Assembly (NCBI GenBank): GCA_024734555.1
Contig: JANPWX010000038.1
Span: forward strand, 1,206,450-1,270,449
Direction of reading: 5' to 3'
Source: Trochalopteron elliotii
Taxonomy: Eukaryota; Chordata; Aves; Passeriformes; Leiothrichidae
Length of the DNA stretch: 64,000 bases
A program made the translations under genes and the position numbers. This document shows positions 14,601-27,045 of this stretch, piece after piece. Below the pieces are notes generated by a model, which did no database searches, was not told the DNA's origin, and was given only the letters and a program-made list of their open reading frames with translations. How positions within the stretch are numbered: position 1 is the stretch's first letter; each line of letters opens with the position of its first letter.

Positions 14601-15279
14601 CTGTAGAGTCTACTGGACATCACCCATACAGCTCCCAGCAACCTGTAATAAGCTGTGTAAGCACATTTCAGTATTTTGAGATGCAGCCCAAGGGGCTTGC
14701 AAATATGACCCTTAGAGTCCTGTGGGGCTCTTTGATACTGCAGTTACACTACCAAGTCATAAAATGCATAGCAGACAAGTTGCTTTAGGGTTCATGGAGC
14801 AAAATTCTTATTGGTCCTATGATTTACTGGCAAAACTTCCAGCTTCATTCTGCAAATGCAGTTTTGCACTTCAGAGCACAAAACAGGGAGACTGATGACT
14901 GGGAATAGCAATCAGAGGCAGCTGTTTCTGGTTTTAATGAGAAACATGTTTTTCTGGTCATCAAATTACCACGATAAGAAGACCTAGTGAAGTCATTGTG
15001 AATGCTGTCAGTGACTTTTCTGGAGTGATATCAGATCAGATGAGACAATTATTTGGGTACAACTCTCCTCAGTGTTCTCCAAAAATAGCTGCATGTGTTA
15101 GATCAAAGGTTCTGCTTAGGCTTCTTTATTAGACTGTGGCAGGTACCTACAGGACAGCAGAAGAAGAAGAAGAAAGGTATGTTCAATACTACCTTCTCAC
15201 AAATACTTTTGTGACCACCAACTGTCTTCATTTTAGGGACTTCCTGGTGTGATTTATCTTTCAAAATTCATAATGGATT

Positions 15280-16460
15280 TGCCATTGTTGCAGCATTTGT
15301 TCAGTCTCCTCTTAAGCCCATATAAACTTTTAGTGTCCATAACAACCTTGGTGACCAATTCAATAAAGACCCACATGCTTTGACTTTTCCTGCTTTCTAT
15401 TAGCTCCAAATGCTCCTGTAATGGCTCACTGAAAAGTCAAATCCTTATCCATAGTCTTCAGTGACTTTTTCAAGATGAAGAATCACGGTTTATTTAAGTC
15501 AAACCATTAACTCTGTACTAAACTACTCCACAGCTTTGACCACCCTTAATGTTCTTCCACGAGTCTCATCCTATTCTGTAATATCTTTCTGAAATAGTAC
15601 TGTAAATATTGTTGTAGTATTTAAGATGGCATAAAAAAGCTCACAGTGTAGTGGTGTAATAAAACTATGTTTTTACCCATTTTTCCTCTCCTAAAATACT
15701 CTGAATCTGATTTACTTTTTTGATTGCTATAGAACTTTGAGATAACTTTTTTCAAATAAAAATTTCTTCTGATTCTATTATCTTCCTAATCACTTACTGC
15801 CAGCTGAGAGATCAGTATCTTACAAGGTCTTAGAGAAAATTCAGTGGCCTTTTCTCATGTATACTACTTCACCCTTCCCCACACTGAATTTAACTACTTT
15901 CATCTGCAAGTGCTCCCAGCACGAAGTCCCATAAGGTCTTTCAACCGTTGCTCTTCATACTCAGCCTTGGTCCTTGCTATCCAGATAACTCAAGTAGGAG
16001 CAACAAAATTTCTCACTTTACTGTTTCTTTTTCAGGTCACTTCTTAATATGAACAACATGGATGGTCAAATACTCCAAGGCTGCTGCAACATTTCACCAC
16101 CGGATGAGCAGATCTACTTGCAATCTCTCTTTTCTTTTCTTTAGTGTCTGTTATTTAAGAGTAAGATGATCTTATTTATTACGGAACTGAGACTTGGTTT
16201 CCTTCTGAAATTCTTGATGAGGGAACTTGGAAGCTTTGTGGAAACCCAGACAGACTGTATTAACCAGATCACACCCATCTGTTTGCTGAATGCATCAAGA
16301 GCACTGTAAGGGAATTCTTTTACTAAAGCTGCATTTACCCTATTCGCTATCTTTACAAAGATGCCAACTGGTTAAATTCTCTATTATATTTCTAGTAATT
16401 TTTCCAGTATATAAAGACCTAAGGAGGCCTGTTTTGGTTTTTTCCGTTTTTTGTTTCTCT
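15280..16460 (-). mobile_element. Ancient CR1-like LINE remnant (reverse transcriptase region)
   Basis: On the minus strand, around 16212-16280, the sequence reads VCLGFHKASKFPHQEF. This aligns with the conserved reverse-transcriptase block VYLDFxKAFDxVPH of CR1 LINEs, with a lost codon. The flanking sequence down to about 15.3 kb keeps the order of segments I recall from old amniote CR1 copies, but with many stops and indels. This is an old, dead copy on the same strand as COBL. The boundaries are estimates. Confidence 0.62.
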
Positions 16461-19400
16461 TACACTTTCTAAACAGCTATTATATCTTTCACCTATTTTC
16501 TCTGAATTTCCTAATGGAAACCCAAAATGTGGCATTGGCAGCATTTAGCAGTATCGTTCAGTATTTTTTTTTTCTCTATTTCTTTGCTCCACGTAGTAGA
16601 AAGAGACTTACTACAGACACAGTTATTTTATACAATTTTTCCTGTTTCAGAGAGCAGTGCAGTCTCTGGCACATCATCTTGAGAATACTTTGCACAGCTG
16701 CTGCTCAGACAAAGGAGCTACAGTGTGCTCCTTAGACAAAAAACTGAAGAGCACTCCTTATCTCTGTTACTGGACAAGCTTGATGGTCATTACCTGTCTA
16801 TGCCAGCAACCTTAACCTGTGAAAAATGTAAAGCCAAGTTTAACTTTATCATCCCAGGCTAAAAGACAACTCTCTGGCCAAAGAGTAAGACAAAATAAAT
16901 TATTTCTGTATGGTTCTATGAACAGAGGAAAAAGACCCCACGACACTCACCAACTCTCAACATCTATAGAAATGCATAAATGAAATAAATTAGCTTCTAA
17001 CTAAAATGTCAGGCAGAATGACTGGAATAAAAGCACAAAAATAAAAAAACCCACCAAAAAAAATAGATACTAAAAGCCTAATGGAAAACTTTTGTAATTA
17101 CCATGCAGTATTTACAGCCCGGTACATCCAAAATAAGCACTTGCTACATGAATTTGATGTGAAACACAGAAACAAATAAAACAAATATAATCTCCATTCT
17201 TAATTGGTTTATCAGTAATTATTTGTCTGTATCAACAGAGAGAGCTCACACAGCTAGTCTTTGACCTTATCAAAATACTGCTAATTCTCTAAGAAATCCT
17301 CAGCCTCTTAATTTGGTATCATACAGCGGTAAAATGTGCACTCCTCCACCCAACATCCAAACTCTAATACAAAATACTAGCTTCCTTCTTTAAGGCTTAC
17401 GTAACTCGGGCATTTGAACAGAGTTCCAGAGAAAGTGCATCTTTATTAAAGATTCAATATCCCTGCCCTGATCACAAAAATGCTGTTGAGAGATACCACA
17501 TATTGCCTGAGAATTCCAACAAGTGTGCCACAAAGATTGGAGAAGATCACAGCTAACACTCATGACATCCTCAGTTAATGAACAAAGGCAAAGACGCTTC
17601 TAAAAATAACATGCAGCATTCACATTTCAGGCCTCTGTGCACAAAAAGAAAATCTAAATCAGAACAACTGAAAAAGCATAAAGACCTCGTCATTAATTAA
17701 CTTTAAATCAACATTTGAAAGAAATTAAAAAATCAGTCAAGTGTTCTTCCTCCTCCTTCTGAATAAATCCTGCTTTCATCGCCTCAGGGAACTTATAAAA
17801 ACCTGAGAAGTGACCTAGAAGATACAGTAGGTTGCAGAAATAAAAGAGACATTTTGAAAGACAGCTTTTTCCTACAGCAAAATCTGATTCATTGCATCCT
17901 TCCTCAGAATCTGAAAAAAATGTATCTGTTATTCTCAAAGGAGTCTTCTGGATGCTCCACAGAAAAAAAAAAAAAAACAACAAAAAAAACCCCAACACAA
18001 AGCAAAATGAAAATACATTCACAGAACACTTAAGGGAGAAAGGAAATGTGTCATAAGAAAAAGGTTGAGAAGACCTCACCCAGAAGACCTTTCAGTCAAG
18101 AGAAACCTCCCTTCCTCTCTAAAAGATGATAAAAAAAGCATGCATTCATATCTTGTTGACTTTTAGTAGACATTTCTGGTTTAGGTGTAACCTGTGAAAG
18201 GGAAATAATCTGAAGCCATCTACCACCCTTTGGCTGGATTCTGAGCTTCTTATTAAAACAGAATACATCCGTCCCATGTTTCCCATGAACTGACCATTAC
18301 CTTGCACCTCATACAGAAGTAGTGAAATAAAATACAAGGTAGAAGGGAAGAAAATACCTCTAGCAGAAATGTATCCTGCTGCAGTACAAAAAACAAACCT
18401 CTCCTTCAAGTATGACTGCAATACTTTCTACAAAATAGAGGATCTACCAACCAGGTAAATCTTAACTAATTTGAAACTTTTCCTCTTGGGACACATGACT
18501 CTAACCAGAGTGAAATTTAGACAAAATAAATTACAGCAGATGCACAAAAGCAGAAGTAGAAGAAAAGAAGCCGCTATGAGTACCGTGCTTTTAGAGGTAA
18601 TGTTAATTAATTGGGTTTTAGACAGCTGGCTACAATAAATCTGAGGTCTGTAAGAAGCCCTGGTAGGTGTTCTCATTCAGCTGTGATCCTTCTGTCCCTC
18701 AACTTCCCACAACTGCAGTGCCTGTGGTATCATGCTTCTCTTACAAAATGATGATTCTCATAGTCCAGGAAAATTTGTGAGGAAAAAAGGCTGTCATCCA
18801 CACAAACACAGGTTCTTCCTAAAGACTTGGCTCTTTCTCAGAGGAAAAGCCGGCTGCAGGAGTATTATTATTTGAAATATCAGATTTATTAGAAATACTC
18901 AGGGACAAAGCAGATTCAAGACTCACAGGGCACACAGACAGAGAGCTCTGCTGGCGGCCTCCATACTGACACAGATGTACATGCCAAGAACTTACTCTAC
19001 ACTGTTCCACAGGATGTGTGTTCATGCCTTTAAGGCTTAATTTGCAGCCACAGGGAAATATGTCATTTTGAAAACCTGAGGAGAACAGTAACAGTGTGAT
19101 TTCATATCAATCAAGATTATCCTTGCAGCCAGCTAACCACAAATCCGTGGCAATAGATTGTAAAGAAGCAAGGTGGATGAGTGGTTATCACTTTGTGCAA
19201 ACATGCATGAAAGATAACTGTGCAAAAAACCCTGCTGTGCTGGGGGGACACTAGTGGAAGAAATGCTTGCTTTGCTCAGATTTTTGTATTAACAACCTCA
19301 ATTTAAACTCCTTTGGTGACAGAAGGCGGCACACTGAAAAATAATATGATATTAAAATCACAGTGGCCAGACACTGAGTTGCTGAGCAACCAGACGTAGC

Positions 19401-20044
19401 TTCTGACATCTTAAAAGTTCAGAAAACATCAAGCTCCAAAATCAGCTTTCTGATTATGGACAGCTGAGCTAACCATTTCTAAAAATCTTGGCCAATGTTT
19501 TAAAATACATCTTACTTTTAAGGAAGATTATGAGTCACAGTTCCAAATAGCTTCCAAGTCCATACCTGTAGCATACACACATACACATGAGAAATTTAAG
19601 AACTGAAAATTCAGGGACTGTTTCTAAAAATTTGGATGAGTCTACAGTTTAATAACAATTTGAAAAAAATTAGTATGTCAATTATGATTTCAACATTAGT
19701 CATACTGTCTCTCCTTTATTTTTACTGCTTGAAGATTATTTTGTGGTTCTTGCTGGCAGAATGAATTCCAGGTATGTTTTCACTTTATGCTGTGCTCATT
19801 TGCAGTGTCATCTCAAGTGTTTCAGGGTTGCCTATAGATGGGTACAAATTCAATGGCTTCCAGAAAGGACACTTCACTGGAGTATTTCTCCTCCTTGCAA
19901 ATATGCCCAACCAAACAGGGAGGACCTAAGGTTTCAATCCCTGGTGTATTCTATTTATACTGGTTTACATATAAAAGGACAGTAAATAGTACTGTAACAT
20001 GAATTCTGCTGTGAGAAAGGCAACCCTACCAAAAGCCTGAAAAT

Positions 20045-20235
20045 GCTGCTAAATGGAGAGGATGCCTAACCCATGGTCCTGCCAGCCCTGCAGCACTCCT
20101 ATCACTGCCAGCAGAACCATCCCTCTTTCAAGTGCAATGTGCACTGGCAGTATTCTTAGCAGGAGGCTGCGGGAAGGGAAGGGAAGGGAAGGGAAGGGAA
20201 GGGCACTGGGTTAGGCATCCTCTCCATTTAGCAGC
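20045..20235. repeat. Inverted repeat (hairpin) with 29-base perfect arms
   Basis: 20045-20073 is the exact reverse complement of 20207-20235. Inside these arms a second, imperfect pair (GCAGCACTCC...ACTGCCAG near 20096-20112 against CTGGCAGTAT...GGAGGCTGC near 20144-20170) extends the stem. The GGGAA repeat sits inside it. Confidence 0.92.
20171..20203. repeat. (GGGAA)n pentanucleotide repeat
   Basis: Six GGGAA units plus GGG, inside the loop of the inverted repeat 20045-20235 and about 90 bases before the assembly gap. Confidence 0.96.
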
Positions 20236-20295
20236 AAGCCTTTGTCGCGGAAGAATTCAAGTGATTCTACTATTGACACTTCACTGCAGTATTTC

Positions 20296-20672
20296 NNNNN
20301 NNNNNNNNNNNNNNNNNNNNNNNNNNNNNNNNNNNNNNNNNNNNNNNNNNNNNNNNNNNNNNNNNNNNNNNNNNNNNNNNNNNNNNNNNNNNNNNNNNNN
20401 NNNNNNNNNNNNNNNNNNNNNNNNNNNNNNNNNNNNNNNNNNNNNNNNNNNNNNNNNNNNNNNNNNNNNNNNNNNNNNNNNNNNNNNNNNNNNNNNNNNN
20501 NNNNNNNNNNNNNNNNNNNNNNNNNNNNNNNNNNNNNNNNNNNNNNNNNNNNNNNNNNNNNNNNNNNNNNNNNNNNNNNNNNNNNNNNNNNNNNNNNNNN
20601 NNNNNNNNNNNNNNNNNNNNNNNNNNNNNNNNNNNNNNNNNNNNNNNNNNNNNNNNNNNNNNNNNNNNNNNN
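20296..20672. other. Assembly gap (377 N)
   Basis: Undetermined bases. The left flank is the hairpin and pentanucleotide repeat. Open frames crossing the Ns are meaningless. Confidence 1.
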
Positions 20673-23600
20673 TCAGCTCTCTCGAATGGAAAAATTTTAG
20701 TGTATCCTATTTTCTCCAGGAAAGATATGAAAATCTTATTTACATTTGTTCACATTATAATGATTCCCTTAAAGCCAAACTTCTCATTTAGGCATAGAAT
20801 TGGTTTATTTTAACTATGGACAATGGGAAAGAAAACTGACAGAAATTATGAGAGTAAGCCTGTGGCTCTCTTTTGGCTCTCACCTTTTTGCTCAGGTGAG
20901 TAAGACTCTTCAATGAATAAGTTATAATTGGTGAGAAAGTATCAGCCTTGATCAAACACTGGGTGCAAGTACTCTGCTGTAAAATATGGTCCTGACCAGT
21001 AATTCAGAGTCAACAACCGTACTCAGCAATCTAACTTTGAGATCTAAATGGAGAAGAGGGAGGTAAGAAGCAGGGCAAAAACCCACAGTATGCTACGTAC
21101 ATTAGTTTGTCTATAGCAACGTACAGGAAGAGTACATAAACACATAAATAAACCTAAAAGTTGTGTTGGCTTATAATACAACCTTCTAAAAGTGTGAGTC
21201 CAGTTCTACACCTGCACTAAAAACATCAATACATTTTTTATTTAAGCCCACTGCCTGGCCATATAGCAACTGAAATTAAAGTCTGTGACACAAATGGTAG
21301 AATACTGTATCTGGTATATCATTCTATTGTTCTATTAATACAGGAATTTGACTGGCTAGTAAAAAAATCCCTGATGCCTCCTGTTACATTTATAGTGCAT
21401 CTGTTCTGAAAACGGTAGCAGCTGAAATAACACACAGCTCTTTTATCACAGTCTGCAAGTTGCATTTCTGACATTTGAAGTTGATACCAGAGCTTTTATA
21501 CTCATGAAGGCACTGAAGAGTCCTCAGCTAACTCTATGCTGTCTCCAAAAAACCCCATGAACTTCTTCTGAATAAACCGTTGCATTTTACAGACAATGCT
21601 CTTGAAGGAAAGCCCAAGGTCAACTTTATCATATCACTCACTCCAGTTTCTGTATTTCCCCATACATGTTAAAAAACAAAAAAGTACTTATTCCTATGAA
21701 CTATTGAGCCAGCACACAATACTCTTAACTTCCTAGAGACTCAAATAACTCAATTTCACAATTCTTTCAGGTTCTTCCAAAAGGATATTTTTTCCATGAA
21801 AAAACACACTTTTTTTATACATTTCTTTTAGGGAGAGAGCACTGAATGAGCTCCTAAGGAGTTGCATGTAATTCTGTCAGATTTCATGTGTGGCTTTTCT
21901 CTGCGTACTCTGTCTACAATGTCATACTCATACTGGTCTTCTCTTATATTTTGTCAATACAGTGCATGCTTTTTTGGACATCTTCTGTAGTGCTGTGACG
22001 GACAACAGAGACTGCACAGGGTGCTCAGTTTTAACTCAACCCTACATTGTTCTGCTCTCCTCTTTGGACTGTGTGGGTTCTGTGTTGCAATTTAAGAAAG
22101 GAGAGGACCTCCTTGCTTCATAAGCATCAAATCTCCTGGATTTTTTCCTGGAATTGTTTTATACCCTAGCCTTTTGAAGATTATTTTTTCAAGTGACTTC
22201 TCATTATTCTAAATAGCATCATATGGAAGATGTTTAAGATAAACAGGGGTGAGACTCCTTTCTTTGACTCTGTATTCCTTTGGAACTTACTTAGTGCATG
22301 TTCAGCACAGTCTGAACAGCCATGAATATTTTCTAAGGCAGATTTAAAACAATTTCAGAGGGAACACTACCTTTAAATAGACATGGAAAACTAACGTTGT
22401 TGCATTAAAAAGTTAGGGGCCTTATCCACAAGGAGATAAATTATCCTAAGCCCTACAGGAACAAAAGCTGTAATGATTGTAAAAAATAGATTGCACACAT
22501 GCAGGAAAATGAGTGGAGAAAATCTAAATGTACAACATAAACTAAAACTCCCCAGTCTTCATACACATGGAAATTTCTGTTCGGGACCACTAGGCAGGGA
22601 GATGAGATATATACCATCCTAAAGAATCATTTGTGCCTGGAACATAACAATGGGTTAAAAATAACAGACTGACTTGGTTGGAAAGTTACAGGTGCTCATA
22701 ATAGCTACAGGATTTCATTTCCTACACAGTTTTATGGAACTAGACAGCTAGAAAAGAAAAAACCTTCTGAAAGTTCAGAATACCACCTTTTCATGTTCTA
22801 TTAGTGTGCTAACTTCACTGGAAATAAACATGTTCCCCTTTTGCAGGATCTTCCTGTTAGTAACAGTTGCACATAAATAAAGCTTTCTAAACAAACATCT
22901 TATCTTTTTATGGAAGGAAGTCCATTAATAAGGAATTGACGTCCTTCCTTGAAAAAAAGATCAGTGCTAACTCTTTCCCATAAACTAAAGAAATAAACTT
23001 ACACCCTGAGATTTTTTACTCTATTTTCACAGCAAACTGGCTAGTCTGCACGTAGATATAATGGAACTATTTGGGTTTTCTTATAAACAATATCTCCGTT
23101 GCTACTTTGCCCCATAATACTGAATAATTAATTCCTTCCCTCAGTTTTTGATTGCTTCATGGAGCTTGTGCTTTATTTCAATTCTACTCCATTCATGATA
23201 AAAGTACATGGCAGCCTTTGAGCAACATTCAGCCTGGGAGCTTCAGAAACACACCATAACTTTCTAACATTTGGATCTGTGCCATCATTTCCAGAAAGAT
23301 GTCCTTTACTCAACAAATGCAGCCAAATATGCTGTAGCACCTCTACTGTCATCTTCATTCACTTTGTCACACAGTACATTTCTTTTCCCAAAAATGAACT
23401 TTGTTATGGAAAATCCTCTGACACAACCTTCATCCGCTTCCCACCTTCAACATAACTTTTCCTTCAAACTAAGAGAATTCAAAGTTGATACTGTACTGTA
23501 TACTACTTGCAAAAAGTAAAATACAGAATTTTCTACCAATGGCTTCAGAAAATCAGCATCTTAACCTATTTGCAACAATGCTGAAAATAGAAATGTTAGC

Positions 23601-25084
23601 ATGTTTAAGGAGAGTTTAGATTTGCAGTGTTATTGTACATCACAATTTAGAATCTCAATGCCATACTGCAGGGAGATCAGCCAAAGAGAATGGCAGAATA
23701 ATGTAATCTGTGATTACCATACTTCTATAAACTCAGGAGCTATAATGACATAATATTTTTGTATGAAAAGATCTATTTACCTTAAACACATTAGCTTCGG
23801 GGGACACAAGAAACCTCATAAAATATTTACACAGGAATTTCAAAAGGAAATTTTAAGGACAAAAGTGCACAAGTGTTGCTAGAAAAATGCTGTTATTTCT
23901 CTTAAGCTGTGTCTATAAATGAGTGCTATTTCAAAGGCATCTATTCCAATTTTGAAAGACTACTCTATTGCAGCAATCACACTTAGATAACCTAAGAAGG
24001 GCAAAATAAAAATCTGCAATCCTTTACCAAGAGTGTTCATCAACTTTTCTTACAGAATGCTTCACTTGAGAAGGTGTTTAACATTTGTCTTAATGCAGAT
24101 AAATAAGAGAGTGACAAGGAGTGAGATTGAGCACCAGGCTCCTCCTCCTCCTCTGCTGTAGTGAACTCAAGGATCCCTTTCTAACTCCATTTTGCACTAG
24201 GACAGTTTGCTTTCCAAAGATCACTCTGCTGTAGAGGCGACAAGCCATAAGCAGGTAAGAGTCAGTCCACATTAGACAAGATTTGGTGATATTGGTTCCT
24301 TGCACACTTCTTTGGCATCCATATATAACTTTACATGCTGATTTCTACAGTTTACATTTAGACCACAATACTACTTGTTGCTGGTGGAACCAGAAGACTT
24401 CATGTGCTGGTGCTGGTTTAGTAACACATAGCTGAGTTTCATTACAAAAGCAAGAGCTATTTCCTCTTCCCTTAGCTCTATTCTTTTCAAAGGCTTAGGT
24501 CCTCAGAAAATTTTCCCCCCATTTCTGTTTAATTCTCAATAATGTACTACGGAACAGTGACCTTTTATAAAAGCAAAACCAGAGCACTGCTTTAAAAGGT
24601 CACATGGCACAACTCAGAAAACAGAGCAGACATTCTGGTACCTCATGGCAGCACTGGAACCAGGGACACAGGCGATAGTCTGACAAGTATCTGGACAGAA
24701 CAGTATGCTGAAGGTTTTTGTCTCCCCTTAGAACTTTCACTCATTTTCCAGGACTGCCCTGGTCAATAAGGATACCTTATGCAATTTCCAGCTTTTGTGC
24801 CTTACTTTTTCTTTACCCTCCTTCTCTTCGCATATTGCTTCACAAAACTCTTCTGATTTAGAATGATTCTTGACAGGGCAGAAAGCTTGGGGCAGTCTCA
24901 ACGGAGCTCAATAAATGTGTACAAAACCTAAGACTTTTGGTAATTTTAACTTGTAGGATGGAGTTTTGCTCAGCTGTAGCTAATGGCTAACCAAAACACC
25001 TGTGAATGGCTTTAGGACCGCTGAACGAATGGATGGTACCCAGCACACCAGACAAAGGAGCACATTCAGTGGTGTCACTGTTAC

Positions 25085-25279
25085 CTGTGGTGCTGTCCTC
25101 TCCTGTTCCCGCACCTCCGCGTTGGGCAATACCGGTGTTGCAACTGGTGGAGGAGGCGCTCTGCGCTTTTTCACTTCTGGGTTTGCTGTCATTCCAGAGA
25201 TGTTACCAAGGGACAGTGATGAACCCAGGCTACTGGAACGAGAATTCGCCGAAGGAGAATTTGGTGCTGTGGAAAAACC
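25085..25279 (-). CDS. COBL: COBL internal exon with first KKRRAP (KRAP) motif
   Basis: This 195-nt, phase 0-0 exon encodes [46 protein letters not shown] and ends REQERTAPQ. The TPNSPS-like start, the [12 protein letters not shown] repeat and the KKRRAPPPP motif are characteristic of COBL. In the known protein these KRAP motifs recruit syndapin/PACSIN and other SH3 proteins and take part in membrane targeting. The acceptor is CCATTTACAG and the donor CCACAG|GTAACA. The exon is flanked by introns of about 23 kb (to 48572, or 1.7 kb to the 26965-27045 candidate) and 22 kb. The C-terminal actin-binding WH2 repeats are not here. Confidence 0.93.
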
Positions 25280-26964
25280 CTGTAAATGGATTAACATCTT
25301 GGATTAACATCACTCCTTAAAAAACAATGGGAAAGAAAGAAGAAAAACAAGACACATCTGGTTACCGTTTAAACAATGATATGAATAATCATGTATGTTC
25401 CTCTGCCAAACCTGCTGAATTGCAAACTCTAACTTTTGGAAACTTCCAAAGGTCAACTGGAACAAAGCTTACAGGCAGTATTAATAAGACAGGAGGCACG
25501 ATAAGCACCTACTGCGGTTTAACAGTAGTATTGATGGGAACACTGCTGCTGCTTGCTATTTAAAATATAAAATTCACATTGAGACACATAATTACAGTTA
25601 TCCAAATGCATTTGCGGTTGCATTTAAATTACAAGTGTTACACATTTCTGGAAGCAAGATTTACTCTTAAATGAGAGCACTGTATTAATAAAATGCTGTC
25701 AGTGTCTCAGGCTTGTCTATTTTGTTATCAATCTGCCTGATTTACCTGAGTCTTCTCCACGGATCTACATAAAAGAAATTCTGCTACCTATAAACCACTT
25801 CCAATTTACATACACAATCAAGCACAATCACTTACAACTTACAGAAAACAACCATTTAACTTGGTGAAAAGAAGTCCTACTGACAGGTACCACTCTGGAT
25901 TCTAACAAGTTGACATTAAAGGAGAAACAGAAAACTACTTCAGTAATTCCTTACTGTTAAAAATTACTTTAGTTCTCATTGAAAACTTAATAAAATCAAC
26001 CAAAAAAGTTTAATGGATTTCAGAATCTTAATATATTTTTATATTAATATACAAACAGAAACATATGCAGTCACATAGCAGCAAATCTACTAATATGAGA
26101 TATTAGAACTAGGATTACTAGAAAATGTGCATTTTAACTTTAGATTTTACTCTTAAATTCAATACCTTCTTTTTTTTTTACTCTACTACTTCTTTTTTTA
26201 TGCTAATAAAAATCTTGCAAAATCTTTTCCCCTCAAAATCTGAGTCACCTTCTCCTTTTTTTAATTAAGAGAACCTTCCATATTAAATTGAAGATTTTAC
26301 TTCTTAATTAAGTTATTTGACTGTAACTTCTTCCCAGAAATATCTTCTGTGGAATCACCACCGATACCACTTCACCATGACCTGGAGCTGAATAGCTCTT
26401 CTGGAAACATAGGCTGATGAGCATGGTTGATAACGTTGTTCTTATCACAACAGAACATGCTACCACAATTGCAAAACTCTCCCATCGAGGACATAAAGCT
26501 CTCTGGTGGAATTTTGTCCAAAACCACAGAATACATACTGGCAGGAAACTTAAAGGCCACCCCAAATGCCATTACTAAAAAAAAAAAAAAAATTATGCAA
26601 GCTTCAGTGAAAGTTAAAAAACATAGGGCAGCAAGCTTAAAAACACAATTAATTTAGTTTTAGGACAATTGAGAAAGCATGATAAAGCATAAAGAGCTAA
26701 AAAATAGAGCAATGCAAAAATATATGTAATACAGACTCCTTTACTGCCTGGTAAAGTTCCATGTTCTGTAGATTCCTGTGAAAACAACTGAGATGCAAAC
26801 AGATTTGTGCCTTGTCCTGCATTTACTGTGCATGTGATACCAATTACTGACCTAGATCCTTTTGTCAACTTTTATGTCGCACACTGCACAGCACACTTCA
26901 TCTTGGAATAATGTACTTAGCACAAGTGGAGTATGAGTCTTCTCTGACTGAAAGCAGTGCTTAC
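25280..26964 (-). other. COBL: COBL intron between candidate cassette and first KRAP exon
   Basis: AT-rich intron. A poly-A run of about 18 at 26577-26593 follows a stretch of more balanced base composition (26330-26575) that may be an old retrocopy. Nothing else was recognised. Confidence 0.6.
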
Positions 26965-27045
26965 CACATCTTTTTCATCACCAGTTTCTCTGAACTGAAT
27001 GGCATCAAATGGCATCTCTACCCTTCCAGGAAATGAAGAAAAAGG
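26965..27045 (-). CDS. COBL: Candidate 81-nt COBL cassette exon, symmetric phase 0
   Basis: On the minus strand the acceptor CACCTCTACTTCAG precedes 27 open codons (PFSSFPGRVEMPFDAIQF, then RETGDEKDV) and the donor GTG|GTAAGC. The exon is symmetric in phase 0 and sits 1.7 kb upstream of the [10 protein letters not shown] exon, so it can be inserted in frame. The peptide is proline/phenylalanine-rich then acidic, with no recognised domain. The sequence reads like real protein rather than intron: mixed amino-acid use and no lysine or isoleucine runs from AT-rich DNA. A second, weaker AG inside the segment would not keep the frame. Optional use is inferred from the symmetric phase; no transcript evidence is available here. 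Confidence 0.6.

Larger units (their letters stand above)
2915..25084 (-). other. COBL: COBL intron, about 22 kb
   Basis: Large AT-rich intron between the two KRAP exons. It contains an (AAT)n microsatellite, a 21-base tandem duplication, two CR1 fragments near 11 kb, a long decayed CR1 reverse-transcriptase remnant at 15.3-16.5 kb, a hairpin and the 377-base gap. No other coding exon convinced me; open frames here are short, low in complexity and unlike known proteins. Confidence 0.75.

Noticed and set aside
18082..18120. 39-nt segment with a very strong acceptor and GTGAGG donor on the minus strand
   Set aside because: In the phase-0 frame required at this place it contains a stop (TGA), so it cannot be a normal COBL exon; a poison exon is possible but unsupported.
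20132..20791. 219-codon open frame across the gap
   Set aside because: Artefact of translating Ns.
25746..25764. 19-nt segment with good acceptor and donor on the minus strand
   Set aside because: Length is not a multiple of three and would break the COBL frame.
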